Below, one piece after another: positions 25,795 through 34,164 of a stretch of 42,371 nt of DNA. The translations under genes and the position numbers were made by a program. The stretch spans positions 1 to 42,371 of the forward strand of contig JAJDVC010000250.1 in assembly GCA_022826305.1 (NCBI GenBank), read 5' to 3'. The stretch's first letter is position 1. The number at the start of each line of letters is the position of its first letter. Source of the stretch: Gammaproteobacteria bacterium (GTDB lineage Bacteria; Pseudomonadota; Gammaproteobacteria; Arenicellales; Poriferihabitantaceae). A model generated the notes under the pieces. It searched no databases and was not told the origin of the DNA. It saw only the letters and a program-made list of their open reading frames with translations.

Positions 25795-27090
25795 GTGAAA
25801 ACCGAATCGGAACGGATGTTTGAAACGGCCGGACGAACCCTGCCCGGTGCGGGCCTGGGCGGATATTCCCTGCCTGAATCGGTCCGCCTGATCTTCAGTC
25901 ATGGCAAGGGATCCCGCATGTGGGATGTGGACGGGAACGAGTACATCGATTTCGTCGGGGGCGCCGGGGCGCTGATACTGGGGCACTGCCACCCGGCCGT
26001 GGTCGATGCCGCAAACGAGCAGACGACCCGGGGAGGGCACATGTTCGGGTCCCTCAACGACAGGGCCGTGGAGCTTGCCGACAGACTGGCAAGGGATATA
26101 CCCTGCGCGGAAAAGATCGCCTATGCCACGACCGGGTCCGAAGCCACGGCCTATGCCATGCGCCTTGCGCGCGCTTTCACGGGACGCGACCGGATACTCA
26201 AGTTCGAGGGGGCCTATCATGGCAATCACGACTATGCGATCGTCAGCACCTTCCCTCGTGAAACCGGTCACTATCCGCAGGGCGTCGCGGATTCCGGCGG
26301 CCAGCCGGACGCAACGGTTTCAACCATGCTGGTCTGTCCGTACAACGATCTGGAAACCCTGAAGCGGATAGTGGCCGAGCATGTCCGCGAGATCGCCGGA
26401 ATCATCGTCGAACCGGTACAGCGGATCATTCCCGCCAGGCCCGGATTTCTTCATGGTGTGCAGGAAATCTGCCGGGCCAACGATATCGTGTTCATTCTGG
26501 ATGAAGTGGTGACCGGTTTCCGCCTGAGCTACGGAGGCGGGCAGGAGTGGTTCGGGGTGAGCCCCGATCTGGCAGCCTATGGCAAGGTGATCGGTGCTGG
26601 CGGTCCGCTGTCCTGTGTTGCCGGACGGGCCGAGATCATTGACCTCGGGGATCCCCATCGAAAGGGGCAGGAGCGTTATACCTACCTGAACGGCACGCTT
26701 CATGGCAATCCGGTTGCCGCCGCGGCGACCATGGCCATGCTTGATGAGTTGTCGAGGCCGGGGGTTCATGTCCGGATGAACGATTACACCCGGGAACTCG
26801 GTGCGGCCTGCCAGAAAATCCTGGACAGATACGATATCCCCGCGATAGTCCAGAGCACCGGTTCCCTGTGGCAGATCCTCTTCATGGACAGGACGCCGCT
26901 TGACATGACCGATATCCTCAACTCCGACCAGGCGGCCATGCGCCGACTGGACATGGAACTGATGCGTAACGGACAGTATGTCCTGCCCGGTGTGCGCAGA
27001 TTCATCTCGACGGTCCATACGGATTCGGATCTGGAGGATACGGTCCGGGGACTGGATGACGCCTGCCGTGCGTTTAACAGGACAGGGTAG
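25795..27090 (+). CDS. Class III PLP aminotransferase (glutamate-1-semialdehyde aminomutase-like)
   Basis: 431 residues from a GTG at 25795; an ATG at 25816 is the alternative start. A fold-type I PLP enzyme: TTGSEATAYAMRLARAFTG binds the cofactor phosphate, AYHGNHDYA stacks on the ring, ILDEVVTGFR holds the ring-nitrogen aspartate (about Asp236), and AAYGKVIGAG holds the Schiff-base lysine (about Lys264). It resembles HemL but sits beside a Rieske oxygenase, so it is more likely a catabolic or modifying aminotransferase than the tetrapyrrole enzyme. It starts 54 bases after the Rieske stop, probably in the same operon. Confidence 0.85.
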   Translation: MKTESERMFETAGRTLPGAGLGGYSLPESVRLIFSHGKGSRMWDVDGNEYIDFVGGAGALILGHCHPAVVDAANEQTTRGGHMFGSLNDRAVELADRLARDIPCAEKIAYATTGSEATAYAMRLARAFTGRDRILKFEGAYHGNHDYAIVSTFPRETGHYPQGVADSGGQPDATVSTMLVCPYNDLETLKRIVAEHVREIAGIIVEPVQRIIPARPGFLHGVQEICRANDIVFILDEVVTGFRLSYGGGQEWFGVSPDLAAYGKVIGAGGPLSCVAGRAEIIDLGDPHRKGQERYTYLNGTLHGNPVAAAATMAMLDELSRPGVHVRMNDYTRELGAACQKILDRYDIPAIVQSTGSLWQILFMDRTPLDMTDILNSDQAAMRRLDMELMRNGQYVLPGVRRFISTVHTDSDLEDTVRGLDDACRAFNRTG

Positions 27091-27157
27091 CTGGATGCTG
27101 CTTGCCTGGAGATTACTGCCGGATTGCTCGCCTCAGGTATGCATCTGCAAACAAAAA

Positions 27158-27216
27158 AGCCTTCAGGTTCTGTTTATCCGCCCAAAAGTAATGGGATAAG
27201 CGTACTGCTGAAGGCT
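27158..27216 (-). terminator. Two-tier stem-loop with T run, minus-strand terminator or small-RNA end
   Basis: Read on the minus strand, AGCCTTCAG and CTGAAGGCT enclose an inner stem (TTATCC/GGATAA) and are followed by TTTTTTG. This fits an intrinsic terminator for minus-strand transcription, such as that of the small ORF at 27325-27618. It does not have a T run for the aminotransferase on the plus strand. Confidence 0.5.
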
Positions 27217-27324
27217 CCGAACGGTCTTATTGTATAACAATATCTCCTAACTGTTCCATTGTCGTTGGATTTTGTGCTGATCGCTCCGGGATAGCGGCGG
27301 GTGTTGCGCCCCGGGGTGGGGGGG

Positions 27325-27618
27325 TTATTGGTTCTGCATGTTCATAACAATTCCTTCTTGCTCTGCCCTGTTTAGCAAGCCAACCAGAATCATGCTTTGT
27401 TTTTCAGAAGGTATTTTCCTTGGAATCTGGGTGGCGATCTGTAATATCCCCATTTCCTTTGGTGAAAATAGACCTCTGTCTCGGGCTTTTTGTAACAGAT
27501 TGCGCCATTCATCGCCAGAAAATTGCAGCACCATTTTCTGGGATTCTATACCATTGTCAATTCTCTGAATCTTCGTGGCAGTTTTATTTTCTTCGTCGAC
27601 GACACTCTCTGAAATCAA
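27325..27618 (-). CDS. Hypothetical protein, probably the C-terminal remnant of a larger gene
   Basis: A 97-residue frame of lower GC than its surroundings, with no good ribosome site (TTG start) and an in-frame stop shortly upstream. The sequence MVLQFSGDEWRNLLQKARD, then GLFSPKEMGILQIATQIP and SEKQSMILVGLL, resembles the C-terminal tail found on several large accessory proteins of the abortive-infection (AIPR) kind. That resemblance is from memory and weak. There is no signal peptide or membrane helix. The minus-strand terminator-like stem at 27158-27216 would end its transcript. Confidence 0.4.
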   Translation of the reverse strand: MISESVVDEENKTATKIQRIDNGIESQKMVLQFSGDEWRNLLQKARDRGLFSPKEMGILQIATQIPRKIPSEKQSMILVGLLNRAEQEGIVMNMQNQ

Positions 27619-27683
27619 CTCTGATTTGAATTCTTCTGGCTACTGGTTGCTGCTAACCCGTTTCTTCCAGGGTCAGTCATGAG

Positions 27684-28490
27684 CTACCTGCCCTTCCAGA
27701 CCGGCTTGCGCTTCTCCGCAAACGCCCGCCCGCCTTCCATGAAATCTTCCGAATACAGCATTTCCTGATATGCCGGAAATGCCCGGTTCCCGGGCTTGGT
27801 GGCGGCAAAGGCCTCGCGGATCGGCAGTCCCTGGATGCGAGGCATCACTTCCTTGAGCGCCTGCAGGGCAAGCGGGGCGCCTTCGGCTATATCCGCTGCC
27901 AGTTCCCGGGCGCGCTCCGGCAGTGCGGATCCGGGCAGAACCTCGTTGACCAGGCCCCATCCCAAGGCCTCCTGTGCACTGAGCCGTCTTCCGATCAGGA
28001 GCAGTTCCATCGCCACGTTGTACGGCAGTTTCCGGGGCAGGTGCTGGATGCCCCCGACATCCGGCAGGAACCCCCGCTGCAGTTCCGGAAAGAAGAATTC
28101 CGTCGTGTCCGAACACAGGATCAGGTCGCAGGCCAGGGCGATTTCAAACCCGCCACCAACCGCGATTCCGTTGACTGCTGCGACAACCGGTTTCCTCAGA
28201 TCCCAGAATTCGGTTATTCCGGCAAATCCGCCGGGACTTGCCAGCGATTCCGACAGGGCCGTTTCGTTGGAGTCCATCGCGGCAAGTTCCTTGAGGTCCC
28301 ACCCGGCACAGAAGATTCTTCCGGTGCCGCCGCTGATGATGCCGCACTGCAGTTCGGGGTCGGCTTGCAGTTGCGACAGGGCCGCATGTATGGATTCCGA
28401 AACCGAACGGGTGATAGCATTGGCCGGGGGACGATCAAGCGTGATTTCCATGACCTTTCCGGTGGTGGTTACCCTGACTTGTGTGCTCAT
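27684..28490 (-). CDS. Enoyl-CoA hydratase/isomerase family protein (crotonase, CaiD-like)
   Basis: 268 residues from the ATG at 28490 (MSTQVRVTTTGK); the longer track form is not supported. The oxyanion hole is built by KPVVAAVNGIAVGGGFEIAL and the upstream RIFCAGWDLKEL. The segment FPELQRGFLPDVGGIQHLPRK, with a glutamate in the catalytic region, and ALGWGLVNEVL are reminiscent of carnitinyl-CoA dehydratase CaiD. It acts on a CoA thioester; the partner may be the divergently encoded acyl-CoA ligase 43 bases away. The exact substrate is not determined. Confidence 0.85.
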   Translation of the reverse strand: MSTQVRVTTTGKVMEITLDRPPANAITRSVSESIHAALSQLQADPELQCGIISGGTGRIFCAGWDLKELAAMDSNETALSESLASPGGFAGITEFWDLRKPVVAAVNGIAVGGGFEIALACDLILCSDTTEFFFPELQRGFLPDVGGIQHLPRKLPYNVAMELLLIGRRLSAQEALGWGLVNEVLPGSALPERARELAADIAEGAPLALQALKEVMPRIQGLPIREAFAATKPGNRAFPAYQEMLYSEDFMEGGRAFAEKRKPVWKGR

Positions 28491-28533
28491 GATGTGATCG
28501 ATATGGTAGTGATGTGAGTCAGCGCAAACTGTA

Positions 28534-30648
28534 ATGAACACGCCCTGGCCGCACAAGCGGAAAACGTCCGTCGGCACGCCTGACGGTCACTGGATGCACA
28601 GAATGCTGAATCCGGCTTCGATCGCGCTTGTCGGCGCTTCGGCCAGACCGGGCGCTCTCGGCCGTTCCGTGCACGATCTGCTTCGGCATGGCGGTTTCCC
28701 CGGGGTGCTGTATCCGGTCAATCACAAGTATCCGCAAATCCACGGCGCCCCGTGCTATCCGGATCTCCGCTCGTTGCCGGAGGCGCCCGACCTGGTCGTG
28801 ATGGTGGTCGGAAGCCGATCCGTGGAATCGGTCGTGCGGGACGCGATGGATGTCGGTGCCGGCGGTATCGTGATCTTCGCCAGCAACTACCTGGAGGACG
28901 ATACCGAGCCCGCGTTGCTGTGCCGGCTCAAGGACCTGTCGGCAGCGGCAGGCATTCCGGTCTGCGGAGGGAACGGCATGGGGTTCTACAACTATGCTGC
29001 ACGGGCACTGGTCAGTTTCGACACGCCGCCGGAGCGTCCCGGAGGGAATATTGCGTTGATCGCCCACTCCGGATCGGTGATGACCTACCTGGCCAATACG
29101 GATCCCCGCATGATGTTCAATCTTGTCGTGTCGCCTGGTCAGGAAATCAACGGCACGGCCGCGGATTACATGCACTATGCCCTGGCGATGCCCGACACGC
29201 GCGTGATAGCCCTGTTCCTGGAAACGGTCAGGGATCCGGAGGGATTTTGTGCTGCGCTGTACGAGGCGCGGCAGCGGCGGATTCCCGTGGTGATCGTCAA
29301 GGTCGGCGCTACCGAGCAGAGTGCGAGACTGGCGGCCAGCCATTCCGGCGCGGTGGCAGGCAGGGACAGCGCATTTCAGGCGATCTGCGACCGTTACGGG
29401 GCGATCCGGGTGCGGGACATCGATGAATTGTCGGCGACGGCGCTACTGCTTTCCCATGTCGGGGTGCCGGGTCCAGGCGACTTGTCCGGAATCCTCGATT
29501 CCGGCGGACTGAGAGAGCAGATGATAGACCTGGCCCCGGCGGCAGGGGTGCGGTTTGCCCGACTGACCGAAACATCACGTGCAGGACTTGCCGAGGTGCT
29601 GGAGCATGGTCTGGTTGCGGAAAACCCGGTTGACGCGATGGGAGCGATCAACGTGGATGTCGGATCGTTGTTTTCCCGCTGTCTCGGGATACTCGGCGAT
29701 GACCCGGGCACGGCCATGGTTTCGCTTGAATTCGAGTTTCGCGACGGCTTCAGCCAGTACCCGCAATTACTCGAGGTGGCGCGTGACTGTGCGAACCGGC
29801 TGCCCAGGCCGCTTGTCGTGATCAACAGTACCGCGAGTGTCGGCAACAGCCGGGAGGCAGCGGCCTTGGGCAGGCACGGCATACCGGTGATCAATGGCAT
29901 TTCCAACGCCCTGGCGGCAATCGGGAATGCGTTCAGGTACCGGGACAACAGGCTTTTCCCCTGTCCTGAAAGACCTGCCGGTTCTCCCGATCTGTCAAGG
30001 TGGAGAGCCCTGGTGAGGGGTCGCACTTCCCTGGAGGAAGCCGATGCGCTGGAACTTGTGCGGGACCATGGATTGCCGGTTGCTCCGTTTGCCGTTGCCG
30101 ATTCGCTGGAAGCGGCCTGCAGCGCAGCGTTCGATCTTGGATATCCCGTGGTGCTCAAGTCCGCCCGGCCGGGCTTGAAACACAAGAGCGACCAGGGCGG
30201 CGTCAGGACGGATCTGCGTGACCGGGAGAACCTGGTACAGGCCTATGCCGAAATGGCCGCATCGCTCGGCCCCCGCATGCTGATCGCTTCCATGGCTGGC
30301 CCAGGCGTTGAACTCGGTTTCGGCATGATCAATGACGGGCAGTTCGGTCCTGTCCTGATGCTCGGTGCCGGAGGCATACATGTTGAATTGTTCAGCGAGC
30401 GCCAGTACGTGCCGGCTCCATGTTCCGGGCAGGAGGCCCTGCACGCGCTGAGAAAGCTCAACGTCTCGAAACTGCTCGAGGGGGGCCGGGGTCGCGCACC
30501 ATGCCGAATCGACCTGGTGGCGGAGACGGCATCCCGGTTCTCGTGGCTTGCCCACGACCTTCGTGGCTGCTGGTCTGAAATGGATCTCAACCCGGTCATC
30601 GTGACGCCGGATGCCTGCACGATCGTGGATGCGCTGATCATCACGTGA
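28534..30648 (+). CDS. NDP-forming acyl-CoA synthetase (acetate-CoA ligase family, fused subunits)
   Basis: A 704-residue fusion. The CoA-binding domain starts MLNPASIALVGASARPGALG; next come the two succinyl-CoA-ligase-like domains, with the phosphorylatable histidine in RLAASHSGAVAGRD (about His270); the C-terminal ATP-grasp domain has GYPVVLKSARPGLKHKSDQGG, then PGVELGFGMINDGQFGPV and a SEMDLNPVIV ending. It makes or breaks acyl-CoA with ADP/ATP. Many members in this group act on unusual acids. It is divergent from the crotonase gene, so joint regulation from the 43-base gap is likely. Confidence 0.9.
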   Translation: MNTPWPHKRKTSVGTPDGHWMHRMLNPASIALVGASARPGALGRSVHDLLRHGGFPGVLYPVNHKYPQIHGAPCYPDLRSLPEAPDLVVMVVGSRSVESVVRDAMDVGAGGIVIFASNYLEDDTEPALLCRLKDLSAAAGIPVCGGNGMGFYNYAARALVSFDTPPERPGGNIALIAHSGSVMTYLANTDPRMMFNLVVSPGQEINGTAADYMHYALAMPDTRVIALFLETVRDPEGFCAALYEARQRRIPVVIVKVGATEQSARLAASHSGAVAGRDSAFQAICDRYGAIRVRDIDELSATALLLSHVGVPGPGDLSGILDSGGLREQMIDLAPAAGVRFARLTETSRAGLAEVLEHGLVAENPVDAMGAINVDVGSLFSRCLGILGDDPGTAMVSLEFEFRDGFSQYPQLLEVARDCANRLPRPLVVINSTASVGNSREAAALGRHGIPVINGISNALAAIGNAFRYRDNRLFPCPERPAGSPDLSRWRALVRGRTSLEEADALELVRDHGLPVAPFAVADSLEAACSAAFDLGYPVVLKSARPGLKHKSDQGGVRTDLRDRENLVQAYAEMAASLGPRMLIASMAGPGVELGFGMINDGQFGPVLMLGAGGIHVELFSERQYVPAPCSGQEALHALRKLNVSKLLEGGRGRAPCRIDLVAETASRFSWLAHDLRGCWSEMDLNPVIVTPDACTIVDALIIT

Positions 30649-30691
30649 CCTGCCCGGAGGCACTGTGATCAGTTGTGCGGACCGGGATCAG

Positions 30692-30710
30692 CGGGAGCAT
30701 GGTGCTCCCG
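30692..30710. terminator. Hairpin between convergent acyl-CoA ligase and glyoxalase genes
   Basis: CGGGAGCA-TGG-TGCTCCCG gives an 8-bp stem with a 3-base loop, in a 68-base gap between converging genes. No T run follows on either strand. The core matches the hairpin at 23159-23176, suggesting a shared terminator type. Confidence 0.5.
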
Positions 30711-30716
30711 GCCGGA

Positions 30717-31142
30717 TCAGGATTTCGAGATCGGCTCGTTCAGTTCGATGGGATAGCCGTCCGGATCCCTGATGAATGCGATGACCCGGGTTCCGCCCTT
30801 CATCGGGGAGGGCTCCTTGGTGAATTCCACGCCGTGTCCCTTCAGGTATTCGCTGGTCGCGTACACATCGGAAACCTTGAGCGCGATATGTCCCCAGCCG
30901 TTTCCCCTGTCATAAGGCTCCTCCTGATCCCAGTTGTAGGTCAGCTCCAGTGTCGTGCCGGCGTCTTCGTCCTGGTATCCCACGAAGGTGTTGGTGAATC
31001 GTCCTGCCGGGTATTCGTTCTGTCTCAGGACATGCATGCCGAGCACATCCACGTAGAAGTGCAGGGATTTCTCCAGGTTCCTGACGCGCAGCATGGTGTG
31101 GTCGATCCTGAAATCGGGTCTTTCTTCCTGGGTGGTGTTCAT
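30717..31142 (-). CDS. Glyoxalase I-like VOC protein (lactoylglutathione lyase family)
   Basis: A 141-residue vicinal-oxygen-chelate protein with two beta-alpha-beta-beta-beta units. The four metal-ligand positions of GloA are present: histidine in IDHTMLRVRNL, glutamate in TTLELTYNWD, histidine in GWGHIALKVSDV and glutamate in DGYPIELNEP. GMHVLRQNEYPAGRFTNTFV is also very GloA-like. It would isomerise the methylglyoxal-glutathione adduct, or serve a related step for the Rieske pathway. It lies 23 bases after the second Rieske gene, so the two are probably co-transcribed. Confidence 0.86.
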   Translation of the reverse strand: MNTTQEERPDFRIDHTMLRVRNLEKSLHFYVDVLGMHVLRQNEYPAGRFTNTFVGYQDEDAGTTLELTYNWDQEEPYDRGNGWGHIALKVSDVYATSEYLKGHGVEFTKEPSPMKGGTRVIAFIRDPDGYPIELNEPISKS

Positions 31143-31165
31143 CGGTTATCTCTCCGGTCGGTAGC

Positions 31166-32272
31166 TCATTCGGTTGCAGGGGCCACGGATTCCACCAGCA
31201 GTTCCTGGAAGCGTCGCACGCTGTCCTCCCAGTATGGTGAAAGCAGACCGCCTTCCGCCACGCTCCGGGACAGCCTGCCGAGCTGCAGGCGTTCGCACAT
31301 CTCATGATCCTCCTTGTGTACTTCATACCAGAGTTTGCGGGTCTGTTCAATTTCCTGCTCGGAAAGAACCGCTTCCCGGTGGACATAGATCACGCGTTTC
31401 TGATGCGTTCGTGCGACGCCGTCCGGCGTGTTCAGGTGAACGCCAACCTGGTTGGGTGCGTAGGTTCCGAGGACAAAGTTCGGGAACAGGGTCAGGAATC
31501 TGGAGGATACCGCCAGGGTATTCTTTCCGGTTCCGGCCGCGCCGTCGTCGATATCACACTTGCTGCCCAGGCAGTGCTCGTCGAGAACCGTCGAATGGCT
31601 GACCAGCGGCTGGTCCGTGGTCGTCCTGTGCACGAACTGCACGTGGTACGGCTCGATGAAATTCTCCATCAGCGCCTTCCAGTTTGTCCGGACGGTCCCG
31701 AACTCCAGGGTGGCAACCGGTTTCAGGTCGTCCAGGGGCAATGCGCCAAGTTGCCGCCTGAGCGGCGCCACATGCTCGTCCAGCGGCGGCGCCTGGCCGT
31801 CCAGATTGACGAATACCCAGTCGTGCCAGGTCTCGCAGCGAATGGGAATCAGGCCCAGTTCGTCGACGGGAAATGATTCGGGTGGAGTCTGGTTCCGGCC
31901 GCAGAAGTAGGGCGCGGCCTTGAGTGTGCCGTCCAGCGCGTATGCCCATGAATGATAGGGGCAGCGTATCAGCCTGCCATGGTTGGCGGGCGTTTCCACC
32001 AGCTTCAGGCCACGGTGGCGGCAGGCGTTGTGATAGGCGCGCAGGTTTCCGGATTCGTCCCGCGCCAGCAGGATGGGCTGTCCGGCTATGGTGACGGGCC
32101 TGAGATCCCCCGGGCGTTCCTGCTCATGGGAGAATCCGGCAAAGACCCAGTTGCTCCGGAACACCGTGCGGTTCTCGAGCGCGTGGAAATCGGGATCGGT
32201 ATAGACCGCAGCGGGCAGTCCGGAACGAAAAGCAGGACCAGTGTCCAGAAATGTCTCGAAGCTGATCTGCAT
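31166..32272 (-). CDS. Rieske non-heme iron oxygenase, second paralogue
   Basis: 368 residues from the ATG at 32272 (MQISFETFLDTG); the track's extra 36 residues are not supported. Rieske ligands are in HNACRHRGLK (Cys84, His86) and RCPYHSWAY (Cys104, His107). The mononuclear iron site is ENFIEPYHVQFVH with His210 and His215 and again glutamate (Glu207) at the bridging position. It differs clearly from the first Rieske protein and is not a recent duplicate. The N-terminal CRHRG type suggests dealkylation or hydroxylation of a quaternary amine or aromatic acid. No ferredoxin or reductase gene is nearby. Confidence 0.88.
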   Translation of the reverse strand: MQISFETFLDTGPAFRSGLPAAVYTDPDFHALENRTVFRSNWVFAGFSHEQERPGDLRPVTIAGQPILLARDESGNLRAYHNACRHRGLKLVETPANHGRLIRCPYHSWAYALDGTLKAAPYFCGRNQTPPESFPVDELGLIPIRCETWHDWVFVNLDGQAPPLDEHVAPLRRQLGALPLDDLKPVATLEFGTVRTNWKALMENFIEPYHVQFVHRTTTDQPLVSHSTVLDEHCLGSKCDIDDGAAGTGKNTLAVSSRFLTLFPNFVLGTYAPNQVGVHLNTPDGVARTHQKRVIYVHREAVLSEQEIEQTRKLWYEVHKEDHEMCERLQLGRLSRSVAEGGLLSPYWEDSVRRFQELLVESVAPATE

Positions 32273-32290
32273 GAATGCTCCCACAGATGT

Positions 32291-32336
32291 CCTACAGGCC
32301 CCGGATTTGCCGCTGTCCGCGAAAATCGTCTGTAGG
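32291..32336. repeat. Spaced inverted repeat upstream of second Rieske gene
   Basis: CCTACAG at 32291-32297 and CTGTAGG at 32330-32336 are inverted copies (wider match TG-CCTACAG) with 32 bases between them, centred about 40 bases before the Rieske start at 32272. It could be a two-site operator; 7-bp arms this far apart can also arise by chance. Confidence 0.3.
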
Positions 32337-32439
32337 CACGGGATTCTATCACAGGGCTGCTTCGGGAAATCAAGATGCAACGGGGAATCCGCACTGCCGA
32401 TCCTGCCGGAACCTGTCGGCGGGAGGCTGTGGGGGACAT

Positions 32440-33405
32440 TTACCGGGAAGGGGCTGCCGTATTGCCGATGTGCCTGGCAAACAGGGTCTCTCCTTCGCCG
32501 GAGATGAAGCGGCTGTGCATGACGTCCCGCGTGAACCGCAGTTCAAGAAAACCGTACCGGGAGGCGGCGAATTCGGCGTCGTGTTCGGGCAGTACGCCGT
32601 ACAGGACGCCACCGCCCGCCCCGGATATCAGGTGCGCCATGCTGCAGGATTCGAGGTCATCGTATTCAAGATGATGGTTGTGCCCCGCGATGTAGGCGTC
32701 CACCTCTCCACAGAGCAGGTAGCGCAGCATCCAGCTCCGCACATTCCTTCCCCGGCGCGACGGTCCGCGGTTGCTGACGGATATCATGGGATGATGCCCG
32801 ATGGCAATCGTCCATGGCGTCGTGCTGTCTCCGAAACTCCGGATGCCCTGGCTGGTGATCTGGAACGGAAAATTGGTGTCAAGCGCATAGATCGTCAGGA
32901 GGTCCGGAACGACGATGGAATAATGCCGGGACGGGAAGTTCCAGCGCGGATGCCTCTTGTCGATTTCCATCCAGCTGCGGATGTTGCCGTCGTAGTCATG
33001 GTTCCCGAGCACCGGAAAGAGCGGTACATCGGCGAGGCATTCCCCGCCGTAGACGGAGAAGACCTTGTCCTCCCATTGCGGATCTTCCACGGATCTCGCG
33101 CCGCTCGGATAGATCACGTCCCCGACGAACAGGATGCCATCCGGCCTGCGGTTCCGGCACTGCTGTTCCATGCTCTGTGCCACCTGGTGCTGGGCAGCTT
33201 TTCCGGAACCGGAGTCGCCCAGCACGAAAAAGCCGACATCCTGCGACCGATCCAGGATGATCCGGCTTTCCGCCTTGACCAATCCGGTAATCGGTGCGAT
33301 GGATGAGCGGTATTCGACAACAATGCCCGTCGATGCGGCAACGACTGCTCCAAGACAAAGGAGTGCCAGTATCCGTGGAATTGACAGCCCGGGTTTTCTA
33401 GACAT
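32440..33405 (-). CDS. Calcineurin-like metallophosphoesterase, exported or membrane-anchored
   Basis: 321 residues from the ATG at 33405. An N-terminal hydrophobic stretch (ILALLCLGAVVAASTGIVV) acts as signal peptide or anchor, so the enzyme is periplasmic. The dimetal motifs are in order: FFVLGDSGSG, LFVGDVIYPSG, PVLGNHDYDG, IGHHPMIS and AGHNHHLEY. The layout matches purple-acid-phosphatase-like enzymes of about 300 residues. Substrate unknown (phosphomonoesters are likely). It is divergent from the truncated haemoglobin gene, with 116 bases between starts. Confidence 0.85.
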   Translation of the reverse strand: MSRKPGLSIPRILALLCLGAVVAASTGIVVEYRSSIAPITGLVKAESRIILDRSQDVGFFVLGDSGSGKAAQHQVAQSMEQQCRNRRPDGILFVGDVIYPSGARSVEDPQWEDKVFSVYGGECLADVPLFPVLGNHDYDGNIRSWMEIDKRHPRWNFPSRHYSIVVPDLLTIYALDTNFPFQITSQGIRSFGDSTTPWTIAIGHHPMISVSNRGPSRRGRNVRSWMLRYLLCGEVDAYIAGHNHHLEYDDLESCSMAHLISGAGGGVLYGVLPEHDAEFAASRYGFLELRFTRDVMHSRFISGEGETLFARHIGNTAAPSR

Positions 33406-33521
33406 GGATGTTTTCTGATGGACCTGCCGAGGCGCAACCAACCGGGTGGATGCTCGTGCGCTCTCCGATATCCCGTATGGATGATGTCGTTTTGGCATCG
33501 TATCGGTACAATCGATGATAC

Positions 33522-33995
33522 ATGATAACCCACCAGAATGTTTTGAAAGACAGCGCACAGTACGGCACCGGCGACGCATCCTACAGGGCCGCTGGCGGAC
33601 GGGAAGGGATTCGGCAACTGGTCGATCGTTTCTACGACTACATGGAAGCGTTGCCGCAGGCCCGCAGGATCCTGCACATGCATCCGGACGACCTGTCGGA
33701 GTCCCGGGACAAGCTGGCGCGGTTCCTGTGCGGCTGGCTGGGCGGGCCGAAGCTTTACAACGAGAAGTACGGACCAATCCGGATTCCCGCGGCGCACATC
33801 CACCTCGAGATCGGGGAGGCCGAGCGGGACGCCTGGTTGCTGTGCATGGAAAAGGCAGTCGGCGACCAGCCCTACAGCCCGGCGTTCCGGGACTACCTGC
33901 TGCGCCAGTTGTTCATACCCGCAGAACGGATTCGGGTCGTGGGGACTGCGCGCCGGGAGAAGCAGCACCGGGACACGGACTGCGCTGGGAACTGA
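33522..33995 (+). CDS. Group II truncated haemoglobin
   Basis: A 157-residue 2-on-2 globin. Evidence: ASYRAAGGREGIRQLVDRFYDYM with the B-helix aromatic residues, RRILHMHPDDL, FLCGWLGGPKLYNEKYG, and the proximal region IPAAHIHLEIGEAERDAWLLCM with His and the group II tryptophan of the G helix. Members bind oxygen or nitric oxide in redox or stress roles. It is a single gene with its own promoter region. Length is slightly above the usual 130 because of a polar C-terminal tail. Confidence 0.9.
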   Translation: MITHQNVLKDSAQYGTGDASYRAAGGREGIRQLVDRFYDYMEALPQARRILHMHPDDLSESRDKLARFLCGWLGGPKLYNEKYGPIRIPAAHIHLEIGEAERDAWLLCMEKAVGDQPYSPAFRDYLLRQLFIPAERIRVVGTARREKQHRDTDCAGN

Positions 33996-34086
33996 AGTAG
34001 CGATCTGTCAGGCCATGGGGCTCATCGCCATGACTGCCTGCACTGGACGACACTGTTATCCGGGATGCCTGTCAATACCCGTGGCG

Positions 34087-34110
34087 ATGCCGACGCTGAT
34101 CAATCGGCAT
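34087..34110. terminator. Possible hairpin between convergent trHb and Fic genes
   Basis: ATGCCGA and TCGGCAT flank a 10-base loop in the 169-base convergent gap. The stem is modest and no T run follows, so it may be only a weak terminator. The rest of the gap shows nothing else. Confidence 0.3.
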
Positions 34111-34164
34111 GCTGTGTTGACAAGGGATCATGAAACTCCGTGAATGTCGCCAGAACGCGCATTG

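Noticed and set aside
27217-27290. Integron attC-like site (GTTGGAT with nearby TCCTAAC)
   Set aside because: No proper pairing of left and right core sites and no integrase or cassette structure.
33501-33523. GGTACA and TGATACA near the trHb start as a third RpiR site
   Set aside because: The half-sites are direct, not inverted, and the spacing differs from the two dyads.
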